This document shows positions 54,514-62,705 of a DNA stretch of 64,000 nt, piece after piece. The notes under the pieces are model-generated. The model ran no database searches and was not told the origin of the DNA. It was given only the letters and a program-made list of their open reading frames with translations. Within the stretch, counting starts at the first letter, position 1. The number at the start of each line of letters is the position of its first letter. The translations under genes and the position numbers were made by a program. This stretch comes from Ruminococcus flavefaciens. GTDB lineage: Bacteria; Bacillota; Clostridia; Oscillospirales; Ruminococcaceae. The stretch spans positions 1 to 64,000 of the forward strand of contig DFHF01000022.1 in NCBI GenBank assembly GCA_002371825.1. The letters run 5' to 3'.

Positions 54514-55188
54514 CTACTTTTTCATCCTGTAGCCCACTCCCCAGACTGTCTCGATATAATCGCAGTCAGGGTCACATTCCTTAAGCTTTTTTCTAAGCTT
54601 GCTTATGTGGACATTAAGGGTGTTGTCGTCAGCGGAGTTTTCGTAGTCCCAGACGGTATCGTAAATCATGCTCTTTGTACAGGTGCGGGAGGGGTTTTTC
54701 ATAAGCAGGGCAAGGAGTTCAAATTCGTGTTTTGAGAGCTCCATGTCCTTTCCGCAGCAGAGTGCAGTGAATGAGGAACGGTCCAGCTCTATATTTTTAT
54801 ATGAGAGCTTGTCACTTGCCGGCTCAGAATTGCTGCTTCTGAGCCTTACTGCTATTCTTGCCAGAAGCTCGTCATTATGGAACGGCTTTGTAATGTAGTC
54901 ATCGGCGCCCAGCACAAAGAGATCCACTTTTTTGCTGATATCGTGAATGGCGCTCATTACTATTACCGGAACGTTTTTAGCGGCTTTCAGTTCCTTGATT
55001 ATCTCATCGCCGTTTTTTCCGGGGAGCATGAGGTCAAGAAGTATCAGATCGATATTGCTGCCGTGGACAAGAAGTCCCTCAGTGCCTGAGAAGGCGCTGA
55101 CAGTATCGTATCCGTTTCTTTTCAGCAGAGTGCTGAGCATATTATTTATATCCGGGTCGTCTTCGATAATAAGGATAGTCTTATTCAT
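54514..55188 (-). CDS. OmpR-family response regulator
   Basis: A 224-residue regulator. The receiver domain has the phosphoacceptor Asp in LILLDLMLPGKNG, with IIEDD at its start and the switch Lys in DDYITKPF. A C-terminal winged-helix (about 125-222) contains HEFELLALLMKNP and HISKLRKKL. ATG 55188 follows GGAGGATAA and overlaps the MmcQ-EVE stop by eight bases. Its targets likely include the cluster itself. Confidence 0.95.
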   Translation of the reverse strand: MNKTILIIEDDPDINNMLSTLLKRNGYDTVSAFSGTEGLLVHGSNIDLILLDLMLPGKNGDEIIKELKAAKNVPVIVMSAIHDISKKVDLFVLGADDYITKPFHNDELLARIAVRLRSSNSEPASDKLSYKNIELDRSSFTALCCGKDMELSKHEFELLALLMKNPSRTCTKSMIYDTVWDYENSADDNTLNVHISKLRKKLKECDPDCDYIETVWGVGYRMKK

Positions 55189-55966
55189 TGTTATCCTCCA
55201 GAATAGCGTTGATCTCTCTGAGAAGGCTCTCAGGCATATATCTTGCACTCCGTACAGCAGAAACACCGTGAGCTTTCAGTTTTTCACGGGACAGCAGCTC
55301 CTTGCTGTAGCGTCTTATGAGCCTGAGCTTCATGACCTTCTTCATACTGACGTTTTTGCCGTTATAGATGTAGGGGATATCGCTTTCAATCACCTCGCAT
55401 CGGTAAATCACCGCTGATACTGGAGCGGCCATATATATGAACACATCATCTCCGGCAGAGACTTTTCCGGTCTGCTTCCAGTTTATCATGCCGTCACGCT
55501 GAAAGTCCTGTTCAAGGTCGTAGTAGGCAGGATTTGCAGGAACCAGCCAGCTCTTTTTGCCTGAGGAGGTTGAACGTGCTTTGCCGCTGCCGCCTGCAAG
55601 GCCGTAGCTCATATCCACCAGCGGAAATATCTCCTCAGCCGGTACAGAGCCGTCAAGGAGAATGGTTATCCAGCTGTTCTTGTTCATATGATAAGCCGGG
55701 AGTATCCCGCTGCGGCAGCGCAGAGAGCCTGCCATAAGGGGATCGCATTTGACATTCATTATACTTATCGTGGAACTGTCCGGCAGTCCAAGTTTATCTC
55801 CGCCGACAGTCATAAACAGGGCATACCATTTTTTATTATCCTGTCTTCTGACAGCGCAGGCATCCGGAGTACGCACCCAGAGGTATTCCGGCTGACCGCC
55901 GAATCTGTCCTTTATATACCCGAGGATATCCCCGGAAAGATCTGTATTCACAGCTTTAACCTCCAA
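55181..55966 (-). CDS. MmcQ/YjbR-like protein with C-terminal EVE-like domain
   Basis: A 261-residue fusion. Residues 1-125 form a MmcQ/YjbR domain (EYLWVRTPDACAVRRQDNKK, then GILPAYHMNKNSWITILLDG), a CyaY-like fold. Residues about 137-260 resemble an EVE/PUA-like domain (SWLVPANPAYYDLEQDF, then INWKQTGKVSAGDDVFIYMA), which in other proteins recognises modified bases. The pairing suggests a nucleic-acid role. It is six bases downstream of the lipoprotein and translationally coupled to the response regulator. Confidence 0.82.
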   Translation of the reverse strand: MEVKAVNTDLSGDILGYIKDRFGGQPEYLWVRTPDACAVRRQDNKKWYALFMTVGGDKLGLPDSSTISIMNVKCDPLMAGSLRCRSGILPAYHMNKNSWITILLDGSVPAEEIFPLVDMSYGLAGGSGKARSTSSGKKSWLVPANPAYYDLEQDFQRDGMINWKQTGKVSAGDDVFIYMAAPVSAVIYRCEVIESDIPYIYNGKNVSMKKVMKLRLIRRYSKELLSREKLKAHGVSAVRSARYMPESLLREINAILEDNNE

Positions 55967-55972
55967 AAATGG

Positions 55973-56539
55973 TTATTCTTCTGCATTGCCTTCGAGGGCA
56001 TCTGCAGGGACGGTTATCATTTTCCAGCCGTCTTCCTCAATATTGACCATGCAGCAGGTGTTTTCCATTGTGGTAACATAGTCTGCACCTGATATTTTAA
56101 GTGAGAGAACTGTCTCATAGCCCTCGCTTACTTTCGGAGACAAGCCGTTTGCTCCGTACTGTTCAGAGGCTGAGCTGAGATAGCTCTCAGCGCTTCTGAG
56201 CTGAGCATCGGAGAGCTGTACAGAGCTCTTTATCTCATCGAGAGTCATTTCCGGACCAGCTCCGCAGCTGACTATCCAGCCCTGACGCACTGCTTCCATG
56301 CCTTCCTTTCCGGCCTTGTAGAAATCATCGTGGTCAGGAGAGTTTTTTGCAGCGGCAGCAGCCTCCTTAGGGAGGGTACATTCAAGAAGAGCATCCGGGT
56401 CACAGTCGGTCATAGCCCGGCAATAGCTGTTTATGGCCGGTTCATAAGGTTTATGGCTGCTTCTGGACTTTTTTCCGGTGCCGCATGAGACAGTGGCAGC
56501 AAGGACTGCGGCAGTGGCAGCAATAATTAATTTTTTCAT
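55973..56539 (-). CDS. Lipoprotein of unknown function
   Basis: A 188-residue protein. The signal peptide ends ATVSCG, giving the lipid-modified cysteine. The domain has no recognised family, but its C-terminal part (DAQLRSAESYLSSASEQYG ... EGYETVLSL ... EDGWKMI) looks like that of the lipoprotein at 51396-52049. It is the first gene of a group that continues with MmcQ-EVE, the two-component system and the symporter. It has a consensus promoter. Confidence 0.75.
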   Translation of the reverse strand: MKKLIIAATAAVLAATVSCGTGKKSRSSHKPYEPAINSYCRAMTDCDPDALLECTLPKEAAAAAKNSPDHDDFYKAGKEGMEAVRQGWIVSCGAGPEMTLDEIKSSVQLSDAQLRSAESYLSSASEQYGANGLSPKVSEGYETVLSLKISGADYVTTMENTCCMVNIEEDGWKMITVPADALEGNAEE

Positions 56540-56604
56540 GGGTATCCCAAGCCTTTCGGTCAGAATGATGCTTCACCGTCCTGATACGGGAAGCGACATA
56601 TTCA

Positions 56605-56633
56605 ATTATACAATAAGAGTATTTTTTTGTCAA
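56605..56633 (-). promoter_or_regulatory. Promoter of the lipoprotein-two-component operon
   Basis: TTGACA (56628-56633) and TATAAT (56605-56610) are separated by 17 bp on the minus strand, exactly consensus. Confidence 0.9.
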
Positions 56634-56696
56634 TGTGAAGGGACAGATATCATTATGCCGGACGGAGGAGCATATCCTATAAAGAGGTGATGAGTT

Positions 56697-56942
56697 ATGG
56701 AAGAAAACGCAGATCTCTCTGATGAGGAGCTGCTGGCTGAATACAGCGGGAGGAGCTCCGGGAGCAGCGGGGCGGTGCAGGCGGTAGTCTGCATTATCCT
56801 TGGAGCATCGCTGTTTGCTCTGAATATGCTTTCTCCGGGGCTTGCTGAGGAACTTTTGTCCCGATTCAGGAAATACTCAGAGGGCAGTCCGGTATGTCCT
56901 GACCCTATAGACCTGCTCATGGGATTTTTTGATAGGCCTTAG
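56697..56942 (+). CDS. Small membrane protein upstream of SpoIVFB-like protease
   Basis: An 81-residue protein with one hydrophobic span (about 28-47, AVVCIILGASLFALNML), an acidic N-terminus (DLSDEELLAEYSG) and a Pro/Cys-containing C-terminus. It overlaps the start of the protease gene by 14 bases. In sporulating Bacilli the regulator SpoIVFA precedes SpoIVFB, but that protein is larger, so an analogous role here is inference. It starts at ATG 56697 behind AGAGGTGAT. Confidence 0.72.
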   Translation: MEENADLSDEELLAEYSGRSSGSSGAVQAVVCIILGASLFALNMLSPGLAEELLSRFRKYSEGSPVCPDPIDLLMGFFDRP

Positions 56943-57495
56943 GCTGGGCGGTACAGAGCTGCGACTGTACTTTTCGTTCCTGACGTTCAACGCACTGCTT
57001 TTTCTCAGCGGCAGCAGGACAGCCCTGCTTTTCTATGCAGCGGCAGCAGTGCATGAGGCGGCACATATACTTGCGGCATATTTTTTCGGACAGCATCTGA
57101 GGTCAGTGGAGTTCCGCGGCACAGGGATAATAATGGAAGCAGAAAAGAATTGCGGGGCTCCGTTTTTCCATGGGGCCGCAGTACTTATGGCAGGACCTGC
57201 TGTAAATCTTCTGATGTGGCTGATCTCCTCAGCAGCAGGTGCATCAGACAAATGGGCAGAGATAAATCTCGGCTTATGCCTTTATAATCTTCTGCCCTAT
57301 TGTCAGCTTGACGGCGGAGCAGCTATATCACTGCTTATATGCGGAAGCCCTTATGAGCGGGAGATAGGAGATCTTCTGCTATTCATAAAAATGGCAGTAT
57401 CAGCGGCACTTTTTATACTGACTATAGCTGTGGACAGCAGCCTGCTAATACTTTTTGCTGTATCTGTATTCCTTCTGCTGGGAGATATAAAATAA
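56929..57495 (+). CDS. SpoIVFB-like site-2 (M50) metalloprotease
   Basis: A 188-residue integral membrane protease. The zinc-binding motif is HEAAH, and NLLPYCQLDGGAA supplies the third ligand block, as in SpoIVFB/RseP S2P proteases. It starts at a TTG codon (56929), within the coding end of the small membrane protein. Such enzymes cleave membrane-bound regulators, for example pro-sigma-K in sporulation. Whether this organism sporulates cannot be judged from the window. Confidence 0.88.
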   Translation: MIGLRLGGTELRLYFSFLTFNALLFLSGSRTALLFYAAAAVHEAAHILAAYFFGQHLRSVEFRGTGIIMEAEKNCGAPFFHGAAVLMAGPAVNLLMWLISSAAGASDKWAEINLGLCLYNLLPYCQLDGGAAISLLICGSPYEREIGDLLLFIKMAVSAALFILTIAVDSSLLILFAVSVFLLLGDIK

Positions 57496-57519
57496 AAGGA
57501 CTGCCGGAGCAGTCCTTTT
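57494..57519. terminator. Bidirectional terminator between the protease and metY
   Basis: AAAAGGACTGC (57494-57504) pairs perfectly with GCAGTCCTTTT (57509-57519), with T on the plus strand and A on the other. It separates convergent genes. Confidence 0.88.
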
Positions 57520-57535
57520 TGATGTTATAGATATG

Positions 57536-58801
57536 TCAGATAGCAGCGAAAGCCTGCTTGAGGTCATCAAGGATATCCTCAACATTTTCGAGGCCGACAG
57601 AAAGTCTGATAAGTCCGCCGTTGATGCCTGCTGCAACGAGCTGTTCGTCAGTGAGCTGACGGTGAGTTGCGCTTGCAGGGTGGAGCACACAGGTGCGGAT
57701 ATCAGCAACGTGAACTTCATTTGAAGCAAGTTTGAGCGAATCCATGAACTTGACAGCAGTATTTCTTCCGCCCTTGATAACGAAGGAGATAACTCCTGAG
57801 CAGCCGCCTGGGAGATACTTCTGAGCGAGCTCATAGTAAGGATTGCTCTTGAGGCCGGGATAATTTACGGACTCGACCTTGTCGTTTGCCTCAAGGAACT
57901 CAGAAACGATCTTTGCGTTCTCGCAGTACTGCTTCATACGGATAGGAAGTGTCTCAAGGCCGAGGTTGAGGTAGAATGCGGACTGAGCTGAAGGATAGCA
58001 GCCGAAGTCTCTCATAAGCTGCATTCTTGCCTTGACTATGTAAGCAGCCTTGCCGTAAGCCTTTGTATAGATAGTGCCGTGGTAGCTCTCATCGGGCTCT
58101 GTAAACTCAGGGAACTTGCCGTTTGTCCAGTCGAAGTTACCGGAATCTATGATAACACCGCCGCCCTGTACAGCATGGCCGTCCATGTACTTTGTTGTGG
58201 AGTGAACGATGATATCAGCACCGTACTCAAAAGGTCTGCAAAGTACAGGAGTGGGGAAAGTGTTGTCTATGATGAGCGGAACGCCGTTTTCATGAGCGAT
58301 CTTAGCGAACTTCTCGATATCGAAAACAGAGAGTGCGGGGTTAGCGAGAGTTTCACCGAAAACAGCCTTTGTATTGGGCTTGAACGCAGCCTTTATCTCT
58401 TCCTCTGAAGCATCAGCATTTACGAAAATGCACTCGATGCCCAGTTTTTTGAGAGTGTAAGCGAAGAGGTTGATAGTGCCGCCGTAGATAGTAGCAGCAG
58501 AGATGAAGCTGTCGCCTGCCTGGAGGATGTTGAGCAGTGAGAGCAGGGAAGCTGCCTGGCCGCTTGAGGTACACATAGCGCCGATACCGCCTTCAAGGGC
58601 ATTTATCTTTTCCTCAACAGCCATAACTGTGGGGTTCTCGAAACGGGAATAGATAAGGCTCTTTGTGGGGTCATCAAATACAGCAGCAACGTCATCAGTT
58701 GAGTCATAAACGTAGGTAGTGCTCTGAACTATAGGCACAACTCTGGGCTCTGTATTTTTGGGTGTGTAGCCTGCGTGCAGGCATTTTGTCTCGATTTTCA
58801 T
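57536..58801 (-). CDS. metY: O-acetylhomoserine sulfhydrylase (MetY-type PLP enzyme)
   Basis: A 421-residue PLP enzyme of the Cys/Met metabolism family. The PLP lysine lies in HSTTKYMDGHAVQGG, and TKCLHAGYTP and VVPIVQSTTYVYDST at the start, with SHAT-like CVLHPASATHRQLTD near the end, favour the O-acetylhomoserine aminocarboxypropyltransferase group. It assimilates sulfide into homocysteine. A related O-acetylserine activity cannot be excluded. It follows the HD gene by 23 bp; no SAM or T-box leader is visible. Confidence 0.92.
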   Translation of the reverse strand: MKIETKCLHAGYTPKNTEPRVVPIVQSTTYVYDSTDDVAAVFDDPTKSLIYSRFENPTVMAVEEKINALEGGIGAMCTSSGQAASLLSLLNILQAGDSFISAATIYGGTINLFAYTLKKLGIECIFVNADASEEEIKAAFKPNTKAVFGETLANPALSVFDIEKFAKIAHENGVPLIIDNTFPTPVLCRPFEYGADIIVHSTTKYMDGHAVQGGGVIIDSGNFDWTNGKFPEFTEPDESYHGTIYTKAYGKAAYIVKARMQLMRDFGCYPSAQSAFYLNLGLETLPIRMKQYCENAKIVSEFLEANDKVESVNYPGLKSNPYYELAQKYLPGGCSGVISFVIKGGRNTAVKFMDSLKLASNEVHVADIRTCVLHPASATHRQLTDEQLVAAGINGGLIRLSVGLENVEDILDDLKQAFAAI

Positions 58802-58824
58802 AATAAACCTCCTGGAAATTTGAT

Positions 58825-59325
58825 TCAGTGCTTTTCGTGAAGACCTGTCAGCTTAGGCAGACAGAATTCAAGAACAGCACAGTATTTATCAATGAGTGTG
58901 ATGATATAAGTCTCCTTGTATTTAGGCAGAGGCCTTGTGGCCGGCCACATATGCTTTTCTATCATATCACGTTCAAGCGGAGTGAGGGGAGTAAGCTCAG
59001 CAGCATTCTGTACTGCGATAAAAGCGTGCATGGCGCTGTGTGAGAGCTGTCCCTTTTCCTTGGAGCTGTTGTACTCCTTTCTGTTATAGAAGAAAAGATC
59101 GTGGAGCAGGCCTGCTCTTGCGGCGGAACGGGCATTAAGCCCTAATTTCCGGCAGACGAGCCAGCTGTAATAGGAGACATTGAGACAATGCTGGAACCTT
59201 GTAGTGGATATGTGGTGAGTTATGCTCCTGAGTCTGATAAGCTGACGGCAGCCGATAATATCGGAAACGCAGCTGTAATATTCAGAAAATGAGAGCTCCT
59301 TTCTGGAGCCGATAGCTTTTAACAT
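58825..59325 (-). CDS. HD-domain phosphohydrolase-like protein
   Basis: A 166-residue protein with an HD domain: HCLNVSYYSWLVCRKLGL supplies the first histidine, GLLHDLF the HD pair and SHSAMHAF a later one. Members are metal-dependent phosphohydrolases. Its substrate is unknown. ATG 59325 (AAGGATG nearby) is preferred to TTG seven codons upstream. It is co-transcribed with metY from the promoter at 59371-59399. Confidence 0.85.
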   Translation of the reverse strand: MLKAIGSRKELSFSEYYSCVSDIIGCRQLIRLRSITHHISTTRFQHCLNVSYYSWLVCRKLGLNARSAARAGLLHDLFFYNRKEYNSSKEKGQLSHSAMHAFIAVQNAAELTPLTPLERDMIEKHMWPATRPLPKYKETYIITLIDKYCAVLEFCLPKLTGLHEKH

Positions 59326-59370
59326 AGACACATCCTTTTCGGTCAAAGGTCAATATCATCTGATAAGAAA

Positions 59371-59399
59371 ATTATACCCTATATTATAAAAAAAATCAA
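59371..59399 (-). promoter_or_regulatory. Promoter of the HD-metY genes
   Basis: TTGATT (59394-59399) and TATAAT (59371-59376) are spaced 17 bp on the minus strand. Confidence 0.8.
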
Positions 59400-59530
59400 T
59401 AGCTGACAGAAATTTCACAGAATTATCATATGATTTCAATAGGCTAACTTGGAATTGATTCAGTGCCATTGTATTGCTTGCGAAATATCATAAATATGCC
59501 TGCATATCAATTTTCAATGCTTTCAGCGTC

Positions 59531-59650
59531 TTGATTTATTTGCAAAGATGTGCTATAATCAATGTGTTCTCAATAACCGCATTACGGCGGTTATTGTCCC
59601 GAACTTTGTTCAGGGAGCGTAAATTCTTTATAAAAAATGGAATTTGCGCA
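59531..59650 (+). promoter_or_regulatory. Promoter and palindromic leader of trmB (cassette copy B)
   Basis: TTGATT (59531-59536) and TATAAT (59554-59559) are 17 bp apart. The following leader repeats the start of the mannanase leader: ATGTGT, then TCAATAACCGC and GCGGTTATTG, then GAACTTTGTTCAGGGAGCG and AAATTCTTTATAAAA, then GGAATTTGCGCA. Later palindromes of copy A are missing here. The leader ends about 40 bp before the trmB start. Confidence 0.72.
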
Positions 59651-59689
59651 GATATTAATTGCATCAAAACTTGTTTACCGGAGGTTTAT

Positions 59690-60352
59690 ATGAGAATACG
59701 TCATAAACCATGGGCAAAGCCGGAACTTGAGGCCTGCCCGTTTTATATAAAAGAACCTCAGCAGCAGATAGGCCGCTGGAGAGAGCTTTTCGCCGAGCCG
59801 GACAAGCCCCTTTATGTGGAGCTTGGCTGCGGCAAGGGAGGCTTTATCTCGCAGGCAGCTCCGGCTCATCCGGAAGTGAATTTCATTGCTATGGATATAA
59901 AGAACGAGATGCTGGTGCTGGCTAAGAGAAAGCTGGAACAGGCCTATGCGGAAAAAAATGCCTCTCCGGACAATGTTCGCATAGCCATACAGAATATCGA
60001 GCGGCTTGAACTGGCATGGGACGAAAATGACCGGGCAGAGAGGATATATATCAATTTCTGCAATCCGTGGCCGAAGAAAAAGCACAAGAAGCGCCGCCTG
60101 ACACATACAAGGCAGCTTGTGAACTATAAGAAATTCCTGAAAGGGGAGCTCTGGTTCAAAACTGATGATGACGAGCTCTTTGAGGAGTCCTTTGAGTATT
60201 TCGCAGAGGCCGGATACCGCATAAAGTACAAGACCTTCGACCTTCATGCCGAAAGTCCCTACGAGAATTTTGTGACCGAGCACGAGAAGATGTTCACTGA
60301 TGAGGGAAAGAAGATAAAGTTCCTCATAGCTGAACCTGTCAGGGAGGACTGA
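59690..60352 (+). CDS. trmB: tRNA (guanine-N7-)-methyltransferase TrmB
   Basis: A 220-residue SAM-dependent enzyme that methylates G46 of tRNA. The SAM motif VELGCGKGGFI lies near residues 42-52 and YINFCNPWPKKKHKKRRLT is the TrmB signature. ATG 59690 behind GGAGG is chosen; an in-frame ATG far upstream lies inside the promoter and leader. It is followed three bases later by a small basic protein gene. Confidence 0.95.
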   Translation: MRIRHKPWAKPELEACPFYIKEPQQQIGRWRELFAEPDKPLYVELGCGKGGFISQAAPAHPEVNFIAMDIKNEMLVLAKRKLEQAYAEKNASPDNVRIAIQNIERLELAWDENDRAERIYINFCNPWPKKKHKKRRLTHTRQLVNYKKFLKGELWFKTDDDELFEESFEYFAEAGYRIKYKTFDLHAESPYENFVTEHEKMFTDEGKKIKFLIAEPVRED

Positions 60353-60355
60353 AAT

Positions 60356-60577
60356 ATGGAATATCAGAAGAATTTCGGCAGCTTCACCATCGGCGGAGGC
60401 ACTATGAAGACCGCCGGCTCAGGTACTCTTGACAAAGCAGTCGAGGCTCCTGATGTGAGGACAAAGTACGATAAGAAGATAATTGCCAAAAATGCCGCAA
60501 AGGCTGCTGTTCTTACAGCAGGAGTGCTCCTGAAGCACAAGTACCTTGGCGGAGGAAAGAAGAAAAAGAAGAGATAG
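60356..60577 (+). CDS. Small basic protein of unknown function
   Basis: A 73-residue protein with a glycine-rich start (FGSFTIGGGTMKTAGSG), a helical middle (KNAAKAAVLTAGVLLKH) and a tail of lysines (GGGKKKKKR). No family is recognised. The basic tail suggests nucleic-acid binding or a membrane-proximal role. It starts behind GGGAGG, three bases after trmB. Confidence 0.65.
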   Translation: MEYQKNFGSFTIGGGTMKTAGSGTLDKAVEAPDVRTKYDKKIIAKNAAKAAVLTAGVLLKHKYLGGGKKKKKR

Positions 60578-60679
60578 CGGACATCTTTTGACTGTGATCC
60601 TCGTATGGAAGAACTATGTGAGTATCACGGCTGTCCGGCTGCCTTATTTGTAAACATAATATAATAAATCCGGTAAGAC

Positions 60680-60708
60680 TGGACAAACGAAAACAGATGT
60701 GATATAAT
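60680..60708 (+). promoter_or_regulatory. Promoter of the pyrimidine operon
   Basis: TGGACA (60680-60685) and TATAAT (60703-60708) are spaced 17 bp. Confidence 0.8.
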
Positions 60709-60734
60709 ATATAAAGTCTATGGAACTACCCCTT

Positions 60735-60848
60735 TAAATCGATCCCGTGAGATCGGCAAGGCGAGTCTGAAGATACTTATACACCGGTCTGTATCCGGAT
60801 ATAGCTATAACTATAAGTATGCTCCTTGCCTTGCAGGGAGCATTTTTT
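60735..60848 (+). promoter_or_regulatory. PyrR-dependent attenuator
   Basis: A PyrR-binding loop is visible as GATCCCGTGAGATC (60741-60754). The segment GGCAAGGC (from 60755) is complementary to CCTTGCC in the terminator, forming an antiterminator. The terminator is the stem beginning TGCTCC (60820-60825) and ending GGAGCA, with TTTTTT (60843-60848). When UMP is abundant PyrR binds and the terminator forms. Confidence 0.9.
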
Positions 60849-60865
60849 GTGGAAGGAGAGGGTGT

Positions 60866-61393
60866 ATGGGCACAGGACATATAATCATGGATGAACAGGC
60901 TATGCAGAGAGCTATAGCAAGGATATCCTATGAAATAATCGAGCACAACAAGGGTGCGGAAGATATATGTATAGTCGGAGTGCTCTCCCGTGGAGTGCCT
61001 CTTGGCAGGCGGATAGCCGCAAAGCTCTCAGAGCTTGAAAAAGTGGAGGTGCCCTTCGGCGAGCTGGATATCACTCCCTACAGGGATGATGTGAAGCCGG
61101 ACGGCCATACCGAGAAAACTGATATCCCTTTCGATATCAAGGACAGGGACGTTATCCTGGTAGATGATGTCATATTTACCGGAAGAAGCTCCAGAGCCGC
61201 TATTGACGCACTTATCAAGCGTGGAAGGCCAAGGAGCATACAGCTTGCGGCACTTATCGACAGAGGTCACCGTGAGCTGCCTATAAGACCGGATTACGTC
61301 GGAAAGAACCTGCCAACTTCTCACAGCGAGAAGGTAAAGGTATCCGTATCAGAGATCGACGGACGAGACGGCGTCGAGATCTTCAGTTTATAA
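60866..61393 (+). CDS. pyrR: PyrR, bifunctional pyrimidine regulator / uracil phosphoribosyltransferase
   Basis: A 175-residue protein with the PRPP-binding loop DVILVDDVIFTGRSSRAA near residue 93. It binds UMP and pyr mRNA, and often also has uracil phosphoribosyltransferase activity. RGVPLGRRIAAKL is a conserved N-terminal motif. It starts behind AAGGAGAGG after the attenuator that it presumably controls. Confidence 0.95.
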   Translation: MGTGHIIMDEQAMQRAIARISYEIIEHNKGAEDICIVGVLSRGVPLGRRIAAKLSELEKVEVPFGELDITPYRDDVKPDGHTEKTDIPFDIKDRDVILVDDVIFTGRSSRAAIDALIKRGRPRSIQLAALIDRGHRELPIRPDYVGKNLPTSHSEKVKVSVSEIDGRDGVEIFSL

Positions 61394-61405
61394 AAGGAGG
61401 AAGTT

Positions 61406-62683
61406 ATGTCAGATTCAATACTCATCAGAAATGTTCGTGCAGTGGACACAGTAAATGACAGTATAACAGATGTATATATAAAAGACGGCATTATCGCTGA
61501 GACCGGGGTATCCCTCTCTGTCAGCGCAGATCAGGTCATTGACGGGACCGGTCTGGTACTTATGCCGTCTCTTTTTGATATGCACGTTCACTTCCGTGAT
61601 CCCGGACAGACCCATAAGGAGGATGTGCTGACAGGCTGCTCAGCTGCCCTTGCCGGAGGAGTTACAGGTGTTCTGGCAATGCCGAATACTGTCCCGCCCT
61701 GCGATGATCCTGATATAATCCGCTATATAAAGGACAAAGCCAAGGATACCGGAGTCGAGGTATATCCCGTAGGATGCATAACCGGCGGCATGAAGGGCAA
61801 CGGTCTGTGTGATTATGAGGCTCTTAAAGAGGCTGGCTGCATATGCATATCCGATGACGGCAGACCTGTCGAGAATGCTGAAATGATGAGAAAGGCTCTT
61901 GAACTCTCCAACGAAAACGGACTGCTCGTAGCTTCACACTGCGAGGACCTGAGCATAATCAACAAGGGAATAATGAATAAGGGCGAGACCTCCGAAAAGC
62001 TCGGGGTCAGAGGTATGGACAGAGCCTCTGAGGACTATATCACCGCCCGTGAGATGATACTTGCATCCTCTGTAGGAGCAAGGATACATATCTGCCATGT
62101 CAGCACTGAGGGCAGCTCTGCAATGATACGCTTTGCAAAGTCAAGGGGAGTAAGAGTTACCTGCGAGACCGCTCCGCATTATTTCATGCTCACAGATGAG
62201 CTGCTGATGAAGCGTGATGCAGACTACAGAATGAATCCGCCTCTCCGTACTCCTAAGGACGTAAGGGCGATAATCGATGCCATAAAGGACGGCACTATCG
62301 ACTGCATTATCACAGACCATGCTCCTCATGCTGCTGAGGAAAAAGCAAACTTTGAGACTGCTCCCAACGGTGTAGTTGGTCTGGAGACTTCACTGGCAGC
62401 AACACTTACAGCGCTCTATCATACCGGCGAGATAAGCCTCAACAAAGTTGTGGAGCTCATGTGCGTAAATCCCCGCAGGATACTCGGACTGGAAGTGCCT
62501 TCCGTTGAAAAGGGAAGCAAGGCAGACCTGGTGCTTGCGGATATAGATAAAAAATGGACTGTTGAACCGGAAAAGCTTCATTCAAAGTCCCACAATACAG
62601 TATTCAAGGGAATGACTCTTACGGGAAAGCCTCTCGTAACAATATCCGGCGGAGTCATCCGTTATGACGCAAGAAACGAATAA
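61406..62683 (+). CDS. pyrC: Dihydroorotase PyrC
   Basis: A 425-residue metal-dependent hydrolase (class I dihydroorotase) of the amidohydrolase superfamily, which cyclises carbamoyl aspartate to dihydroorotate. DMHVHFRDPGQTHKED carries the metal-binding histidines, and ITDHAPHAAEEK the later catalytic region. It starts behind AAAGGAGG, 12 bp after pyrR. PyrF follows. Confidence 0.95.
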   Translation: MSDSILIRNVRAVDTVNDSITDVYIKDGIIAETGVSLSVSADQVIDGTGLVLMPSLFDMHVHFRDPGQTHKEDVLTGCSAALAGGVTGVLAMPNTVPPCDDPDIIRYIKDKAKDTGVEVYPVGCITGGMKGNGLCDYEALKEAGCICISDDGRPVENAEMMRKALELSNENGLLVASHCEDLSIINKGIMNKGETSEKLGVRGMDRASEDYITAREMILASSVGARIHICHVSTEGSSAMIRFAKSRGVRVTCETAPHYFMLTDELLMKRDADYRMNPPLRTPKDVRAIIDAIKDGTIDCIITDHAPHAAEEKANFETAPNGVVGLETSLAATLTALYHTGEISLNKVVELMCVNPRRILGLEVPSVEKGSKADLVLADIDKKWTVEPEKLHSKSHNTVFKGMTLTGKPLVTISGGVIRYDARNE

Positions 62684-62705
62684 TCATTTTCAAGGAGGAA
62701 ATACT

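Noticed and set aside
58802..58824. SAM riboswitch or T-box before metY
   Set aside because: Only 23 bp separate metY from the HD gene, too short for either, and none is seen before the HD gene.
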